A DNA stretch of 64,000 bases, taken from NCBI GenBank assembly GCA_963746955.1, contig CAVVDR010000006.1:19824-83823 (forward strand), written 5' to 3'. Within the stretch, counting starts at the first letter, position 1. Every line of letters starts with the position of its first letter. Shown piece after piece: positions 59,105 through 64,000 of this stretch. The notes under the pieces were generated by a model. That model ran no database searches. It was not told the DNA's origin and was given only the letters and a program-made list of their open reading frames with translations. Position numbers and translations under genes: made by a program. This DNA comes from DASQBT01 sp963746955. Its GTDB lineage: Bacteria > Pseudomonadota > Gammaproteobacteria > Burkholderiales > Thiobacillaceae.

Positions 59105-59518
59105 TCAGCCTATCGATTCGATAACGGCCTTTGCGAATTCGCCGAACTCGTTTATATGCCGGGTGGCAATGGCATGGACGATTTGCCAGTCGACGTCCTC
59201 GTAGTTGTGGATGGCGATGTTACGAAAGCCCACCGCCTTTTTCATCCGTTGGGCAAGCTCAGGAGAGATGACCTTCAATTCTGCCAGCAGATCAAATGTC
59301 TGGCCCATTGTATTTGGAGCAAGATTATCTCGCGCTGCAATGAGATGTGCGCCTATATCAACGCAGAGCTGAACTGCACGGGTCAGATTGAGCGAGAGGA
59401 TGTCCTGCGCATCGGGATCGTTTGCCAAGGCATCAGCGGTTGTGGGGCACTTCTGCCGAACCCGTTCGACGCAACGACGCAGGGATTCGATTTTCTGTTC
59501 AATCACTTCCCGATCCAT
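59105..59518 (-). CDS. hepT: HepT-type HEPN RNase toxin, module 3
   Basis: 137 residues of the DUF86/HepT family. The active-site motif GFRNIAIHNYEDVDW fits R-x4-H-x-Y. The Tyr is the residue adenylylated by MntA in studied pairs. It cleaves tRNA or mRNA in known systems. It overlaps mntA by 16 bases and follows it, as usual. Unrelated in detail to the HEPN proteins of modules 1 and 2. Confidence 0.9.
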   Translation of the reverse strand: MDREVIEQKIESLRRCVERVRQKCPTTADALANDPDAQDILSLNLTRAVQLCVDIGAHLIAARDNLAPNTMGQTFDLLAELKVISPELAQRMKKAVGFRNIAIHNYEDVDWQIVHAIATRHINEFGEFAKAVIESIG

Positions 59519-59892
59519 GCCTGCCTCCGTTCCGCCAGGATTCTTCTGCGATAAGGCATGAAATCAGCTTCCTCAAATAGATGCCGCTTGAGGAGTTCGG
59601 CATACTCGTTATCGCTGCCTAACAGGCGGATGCCTTGTTGGAGTATTTGCCCCAGCAGCGGCTCACCGGTTACGCGCAGGTCGATCAGGTCAATGGGCAG
59701 GCCGAAAGTCGCCGACAACTCGCTCATGAGTGTCATTTTGGTTTCTGCCGACAGCGGGGTATCCATCAGTACGGCGAGGTCAAGATCGCTCTGCGGTGTT
59801 GCCATGCCCGTAGCCTGCGAACCAAACAGAATTGCCATGCGAACATCGCGGCGTTGGGCGAATATTTTTCGAATCCGGTTTTTCATGTCCAT
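59503..59892 (-). CDS. mntA: MntA-type antitoxin adenylyltransferase, module 3
   Basis: 129 residues. MAILFGSQATGMATPQSDLDLAVLMD carries the GSx10DxD motif, followed by LPIDLIDLRV with the third acidic residue. MntA poly-AMPylates HepT in characterised type VII systems. ATG 59892 (MDMKNRIRK) is used; an earlier TTG is possible. Confidence 0.9.
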   Translation of the reverse strand: MDMKNRIRKIFAQRRDVRMAILFGSQATGMATPQSDLDLAVLMDTPLSAETKMTLMSELSATFGLPIDLIDLRVTGEPLLGQILQQGIRLLGSDNEYAELLKRHLFEEADFMPYRRRILAERRQAWIGK

Positions 59893-59941
59893 AGAGTTCA
59901 AAGCGCCCCGATTTGCGGCTCACAAGTGCCAACGTCGGTTG

Positions 59942-59998
59942 TTCATGATAATCCATCGCTTGTAGCCATGCTTGTTGACCAGCTCATCGCGCTCAGTT
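59942..59998 (-). pseudogene. Fossil of a gmd 3' end
   Basis: Reads ERDELVNKHGYK and, after a one-base slip, AMDYHE, against ERDELIKKHGYKAMDYHE at the end of gmd (23698-23749). The DNA is about 85-90% identical over some 55 bases by eye. No other part of gmd is nearby. It marks the end of a former second gmd gene at this site. Confidence 0.8.
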
Positions 59999-60093
59999 CC
60001 TTAACGTCAACGTCGCGCGGCTTGGCATGCCCAGGCGCCCCGAGGCTGATTGTAAATGGGGTTTTCATTGCTGTTGTTGCCATTGAGTTGATC

Positions 60094-60270
60094 CTAAATC
60101 CGGCAGTTTGATATGCGCATAGCCCGGTGGTCGGTGCATTGATAGGGACAAGACCAGCGGGAAAATCTGCCCACGAATGATTCCAGGCGATCAATTCCCT
60201 CGGGCGTTGCAAGGAGGATCTCCAGTGCGGCAGGGGAGACTGCGCCCCGCTCAGGGAAGAGCCGCTGCAT
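60094..60270 (-). pseudogene. Fragment resembling the N-terminal half of the HEPN proteins
   Basis: A 58-codon ORF (ATG 60270) whose first 38 residues, RLFPERGAVSPAALEILL and TPEGIDRLESFVGRFSR, follow the pattern of RLFANAFTLAQ..LAEQVEAFVGRFGR in the intact HEPN gene and the same part of module 1. After that it is unrelated and stops. The catalytic half is absent. It is probably the relic of a fourth copy. With the gmd fossil it fills most of the 398-base gap between mntA and the ATPase gene. Confidence 0.55.
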
Positions 60271-60290
60271 GAGGCTTCATTCAACATTCA

Positions 60291-61613
60291 CTAGCCTAGC
60301 AACCAGTCAATCGCGCTGTGCAGTTTAATGGCAGCCGGCATGTCCATGTTCACTGGAATGTCGAGTGCGATCAAGTGCAGCGTGGCTCTTGGGTAATGTG
60401 CGGCTGCTTCGGCCAAAGCCCTTAATTCCCGCTCGCGCGTATCCGGATCGTCGAGACTGGCGCATACCTGGATCAGTTCTTCGTTGCCTGTTGGGTAGCG
60501 TGCAAGAAAATCCACTTCGCGCGCCCCGGCGGTATGAACATAACTCACTTCTGCTCCGCGCCGATCCAGTTCCAGCAGTATGCAGGTTTCCAGGATATGG
60601 CCGAGATTGGCTTTGCCGGAGCGGTCAAAAATCGGGATGAGGCCGGGGTCGATCGGATAAACCTTTCTCGGGTTGACCATTCGGCGGCGCTCGGACTCGG
60701 TAGCAATGGAGACCAGCCGTACCAGGAAGGCGTCTTCCAGATGTCCTAGATAGGTGTGAAGGGTATCCTTGGCGACCGCGATGCCCTGGGATTTGAGATC
60801 GCCGTAAAATTTGTTCACGCTGAAGGAACCGGCAGGATTGCCAAGCAACTGGCGCACCATCCAGCGCAAGGCAATCGGATGGGAAACCGCGTGGCGCTCA
60901 ATGACATCGCGCAGCAGCACGACGTCGACATAGCCTTTCAATAGTTCCTGCCGGTCGCGTGAATCCAGACCCTGGGCCTCGGGGAAACCTCCTGTGCCAA
61001 GGTAATTCAGAAAATCCTTTTCCAGGGATGAGCGCTCAGCCTTGGTCGCGCGCCCGGTCCGTTTTTTGGGTTCGCGCCCGTGATGGCGGAGATATTCGCG
61101 AAAGCTAAAGGGGTAGACGACGGCTTCAACGGCTCGCCCGCGCATGCTGGTCGCTACCTCGCGGGAAAGTAGCTTGGCCGAAGAGCCGGAAAGGAACAGG
61201 TCGACCTGTTCGCTGTCGAGCAGGCGGCGAGCAAAGGTTTCCCAGCCAGGCACGACCTGGATCTCATCAAGAAAAAAGACGGCGCGCCGGCGATCCCGCC
61301 ACTCAGGGTTAAGGCGATAGTACTCTTCCACCACGAGATTAAGGTCGCTTGCAGTCATACCGGCCAGGCGCTCGTCCTCAAAACTGAGGTAAAGCAACCC
61401 CTGCCTTTCAATACCCGACGCCTCTCGATCGGCCAGCACCTGCCAAAGAAATGTGGTCTTGCCTGCGCGCCGCATGCCGATGACAGTGACTGCCTTGCCC
61501 CGAATCTCTGGTAAACGAATGTCCCGCCGCGTCAGCATGGGTTGGGGTACTGCGAGGCTGTCAACAATCTTTTGCCTGAGCACCTCCCTGAATTGTCCTT
61601 CCATGGCACTCAT
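60291..61613 (-). CDS. AAA-type ATPase with DUF4143
   Basis: 440 residues. Walker A is VIGMRRAGKTTFLW, Walker B AVFFLDEIQVVPG, sensor region LFLSGSSAKLLSREVAT and the C-terminal DUF4143 part includes VDFLARYPTGNEELIQVC, a nuclease-like ExK-type strand. Families like this are common, mobile and of unknown role, often near toxin-antitoxin and defence genes. No partner gene is apparent. The start follows an AT-rich promoter-like stretch at 61614-61640. Confidence 0.85.
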   Translation of the reverse strand: MSAMEGQFREVLRQKIVDSLAVPQPMLTRRDIRLPEIRGKAVTVIGMRRAGKTTFLWQVLADREASGIERQGLLYLSFEDERLAGMTASDLNLVVEEYYRLNPEWRDRRRAVFFLDEIQVVPGWETFARRLLDSEQVDLFLSGSSAKLLSREVATSMRGRAVEAVVYPFSFREYLRHHGREPKKRTGRATKAERSSLEKDFLNYLGTGGFPEAQGLDSRDRQELLKGYVDVVLLRDVIERHAVSHPIALRWMVRQLLGNPAGSFSVNKFYGDLKSQGIAVAKDTLHTYLGHLEDAFLVRLVSIATESERRRMVNPRKVYPIDPGLIPIFDRSGKANLGHILETCILLELDRRGAEVSYVHTAGAREVDFLARYPTGNEELIQVCASLDDPDTRERELRALAEAAAHYPRATLHLIALDIPVNMDMPAAIKLHSAIDWLLG

Positions 61614-61753
61614 TATAATGATTTAACATACTTATTAAAAGGATAATTCGCAGTTCCATGTCCCTGACTTCAGTACTCAACCCGCGACAACGATCGAGAT
61701 TCAAACGGTGGCCTGAATACCAATTTTTTCAATACGCAAACAGCGTGAGAAGC

Positions 61754-62925
61754 TCATGGCTTCAGCACCCGCCCAAAGCCAGCGCGAACAGCGGCCAGCT
61801 TGGCGGCGCTCTCAGGGTCCTGATCGGCGTTTTGCAATGCGCGGCGGACAAACACGAACAACACCAGAGCAAAGCCGGTGGCCAATGTGGTCAGGATGGC
61901 GATCAGCGCCTTCTTGGGTTTGGACTTGCGCTCCGGCGGCTGGGCGACATCCACCACCTGGATCACTGCGCCCTCGCGCGATTCATCGATCTTGGCCAGT
62001 TCGTATTGCTTGGCAAGCTGACCAAACAGCTCTTCGTTGTATTTGAAGTCGCGGTAGCGGTTGACGTATTCGGCGTTGCCGGTGGCGGGCCGGCTTTGAT
62101 CGGCCTTGGCCAGTTGCGCGCGCAGCGCGGCCAGTTCCTGCTGGGCCTGGCGGAAGTCGGGGCTGTTTTCGGTGAGGTAGCCGCGCATGCTGGATAGCTG
62201 CACTTCCTTGGCCACCACCTGTGCCTTGAGGGTGGCAAAGCCTTCACCCAGGACCTTAGGGTCGAATTTCAGCAGATTTTCGCTGATGCCCGTGCCGCCC
62301 AAGGCGATTTCTGCGCGGGCCAGATTTTCTTTGGCCTTGGCCAGTTCCTTCTCAAAAAACAGCCGCCGCTGCTGTGCCTCGGTAACCGCCAGGCTCCCGG
62401 TCAGCGCCGAGAGCTCTTCGACATAGGCATTCGCCATCGCTGCGGCACGCTTGGGGTCATGGTCGTCCACCTCGATGGTGATCAAGCTGTCCTTGCCGGC
62501 ACTGATGTTGGTTTACTAGCCAGATCCTTGCGGGCGTCCTCGCGATATTTTTCCTCATACACATCCATCAGCTTGAACCGGTCAATCATCCGGTCGGCGA
62601 TGGTTCTGCTCTTGATCAGCGCGACATACATGTCAGCCGGGTTCTTGATGCCTGCAACCGCACCGGCCGCGCCTGCCAGCGCACCCAGTTGCGCCAGCGC
62701 CGCCGTGGCCATGCTCTGCTGCTGCTGCGGGGTCACGATCCGGGTTGTCGCCGTGAAGGTGGGCGTGATCAGAAACGCCACGCCCAGGGCGGCCAGCCCT
62801 GCGATGAGCGGGCCGAAGATCAACAGCCGGGCGTTTTCCGCCAGGATCTGGAGGATATCCAGCAGGCTGATCTCGTCGTCTTCGGTCTCGGGTGTCACTC
62901 GCGCGGCTTCGATGTTTTCTGTCAT
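61754..62925 (-). pseudogene. Wzz/GNVR chain-length determinant with one frameshift
   Basis: The N-terminal ORF (DDEISLLDILQILAENARLLIFGPLIAGLAALGVAFLI, first membrane helix) breaks at AAA near 62512; adding one A gives ASKTNISAGKDSLITIEVDDHDPKRAA and continues into the coiled-coil, VVDVAQPPERKSKPKK (proline-rich GNVR region) and the second helix. Repaired length is about 390. It controls polymer length for EPS. A homopolymer of this kind is also a classic sequencing error, so the gene may be intact in the organism. Confidence 0.85.
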
Positions 62926-62962
62926 GGATAGGTTTGCCGGTGTTGGTTGACGTTCGCCCGAA

Positions 62963-64000
62963 TTAAAGATTCTTTATTACTGATATGCCTGCCGCGCCCA
63001 AGCCAAACTGGTACAGGATCTGAGTCCAGTCCTTGAATTCCTTGGTCCAACTGAATTTCGCTTCGGTCCTGATCGGTACAACGATCGTGTCGCCGGCGTA
63101 AATGGCCATGTTGCGCGACCAGCCAGCGAACCAGCCCTGGCTTTCCCGCGAGATGGCGCTGCCATCCGCCCGGATCACATAGAGCCCGTCCTTGTTGGCG
63201 TCGTCAGAGAGGCCGCCCGCCAGATTGACGTAGGCGTTTACGTTCATGTCCGGATTGTAGATATAGGCACTTTCGTTGTTGACGCCCCCCATCACCTGGA
63301 CCACGGAGGGTCGCGGCGGAATGTAGAGGCGGTCGCCATCCTCCAGCGGCAGGTCGGGCAGTTGCGCAATGCTTTCGGCATTGGGCGGAATGTCCAACAC
63401 GATCCGTCCGGTGGCCTTGACAGTCCGCATATTCGCCAGGGTTTGCTGCTGATATTTCAGGCTGGCCTGGCGCGTAGCGGCATCCTCCGGGGACAGCGCC
63501 GAGGCGGTCTGGTTGCTCGCCGACTCGGCCAGGCTCCGTTCCATCCGGTCCAGCACCTGATCCAGTTTGTTCTGCTGCTCAATGCGGGTGGATTCGCGGA
63601 AGAACTGGGCGCCGTAGAGATATTCATTCGGTGTCAGTCCGCCTATCCGCATCACCAACTGGCGCAAGGTTTCGCCGGGCTGGGCCTGATAGATACCGGG
63701 TGAAACAACCTCACCTTCCACCCGCACCAGATGGGTGGTCTTGGCCTGCGGCACGCGAACGTCCTTGGTTGAAAAGATGGTGACGACATCGCCGGGCTGG
63801 AGTGCAAGGTTGTTCCTGGGGTCCCCTTCCATTGCCTTTGCGAGGTTGAACGGTATCAGTTCCTCAGTAAGATTCTGGGGATCAAGCCGCTCGATGGCGG
63901 CATATTCCCAGTTCACTTCGTCAAGCAGCGTCTTGACGTGGTTGATGAGTTTTTCTTTCGTCACTTCTCTGCCCGACTTGCTGAACTGCTCAAGCTGGTT
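62963..64000 (-). CDS. SLBB-domain polysaccharide export protein, partial (right edge)
   Basis: The frame is open to the window edge, giving at least 345 C-terminal residues. HLVRVEGEVVSPGIYQAQPGETLRQLVMRIGGL and VVQVMGGVNNESAYIYNPDMNVNAYVNLAGGL are SLBB repeats; a hydrophobic end LYQFGLGAAGISVIKNL follows, as in larger Wza/GumB-like proteins. It forms or helps form the outer-membrane export pore and pairs with the Wzz-type gene 37 bases downstream. Confidence 0.9.
   Translation of the reverse strand, partial: NQLEQFSKSGREVTKEKLINHVKTLLDEVNWEYAAIERLDPQNLTEELIPFNLAKAMEGDPRNNLALQPGDVVTIFSTKDVRVPQAKTTHLVRVEGEVVSPGIYQAQPGETLRQLVMRIGGLTPNEYLYGAQFFRESTRIEQQNKLDQVLDRMERSLAESASNQTASALSPEDAATRQASLKYQQQTLANMRTVKATGRIVLDIPPNAESIAQLPDLPLEDGDRLYIPPRPSVVQVMGGVNNESAYIYNPDMNVNAYVNLAGGLSDDANKDGLYVIRADGSAISRESQGWFAGWSRNMAIYAGDTIVVPIRTEAKFSWTKEFKDWTQILYQFGLGAAGISVIKNL

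Overview
The window reads as a chromosomal segment of a GC-rich betaproteobacterium, most likely in or near the Nitrosomonadales (Gallionella/Sulfuricella-like). The grounds are the gene orders (accA-tilS; HAD phosphatase-pcnB-folK-deoxynucleoside kinase-panB-panC-panD), the second-type IF-1, and an EpsD plus CAAX-protease pair typical of bacteria with exosortase/PEP-CTERM exopolysaccharide systems. This placement is inferred from gene content alone.

From 1 to about 20 kb lie compact housekeeping genes: infA (cut by the left edge), a CPA1 Na+/H+ antiporter, a FrnE-like thiol oxidoreductase, a large GGDEF-EAL sensor preceded by a decayed copy of its own N-terminus, the ribosomal-protein hydroxylase roxA, bcp, slyD, accA, tilS, srkA, a GST, a radical SAM/ferritin-like pair, a nitroreductase, sseB and a glcD-type oxidase. 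A 219-bp MITE-like element sits between roxA and bcp and appears to carry the roxA ribosome binding site.

A tRNA trio (Ala-Glu-Asp) at 20.2-20.7 kb leads into epsD, a PEP-CTERM-type CAAX protease, gmd and fcl (GDP-L-fucose synthesis). A small accessory patch holds an orphan core-binding-domain protein beside tRNA-Arg(CCT). Core genes resume from 26 to 43 kb: an anchored PrxQ, a second diguanylate cyclase, a CDP-alcohol phosphatidyltransferase, hrpA, a CbiM-like permease, pcnB-folK-dNK, panBCD, a BI-1/YccA protein and lysC. tRNA-Ser and tRNA-Arg follow, and the tRNA-Arg region carries a 127-bp tandem duplication that leaves a 5' half-tRNA with its own promoter.

From 41.9 kb to the right edge is an exopolysaccharide locus on the minus strand. 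It has a polyprenyl-phosphate sugar transferase, glycosyltransferases, an asparagine-synthase-like amidotransferase, an EpsG-type polymerase, a DUF2334 deacetylase, methyltransferases, a FemAB-like transferase, a MurJ-like flippase, a Wzz-type chain-length protein and an SLBB export protein. It is interrupted by an IS630-family element. At 57.1-60.3 kb lies an island of three nucleotidyltransferase/HEPN toxin-antitoxin modules mixed with gene fossils (a C-methyltransferase tail, a gmd tail, a HEPN fragment) and followed by an AAA/DUF4143 ATPase.

I see no frameshift in the functional genes of the first 43 kb. The last 21 kb carries many small indels and two nonsense codons in nine genes. This is either real decay of the polysaccharide locus or locally poor assembly, and the sequence alone cannot decide. 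If functional, the EPS genes would work as one pathway: gmd/fcl supply GDP-fucose, the WecA-like enzyme primes the lipid carrier, the glycosyltransferases and methyltransferases build the repeat unit, the flippase and EpsG export and polymerise it, and Wzz, SLBB protein and EpsD set length and export.
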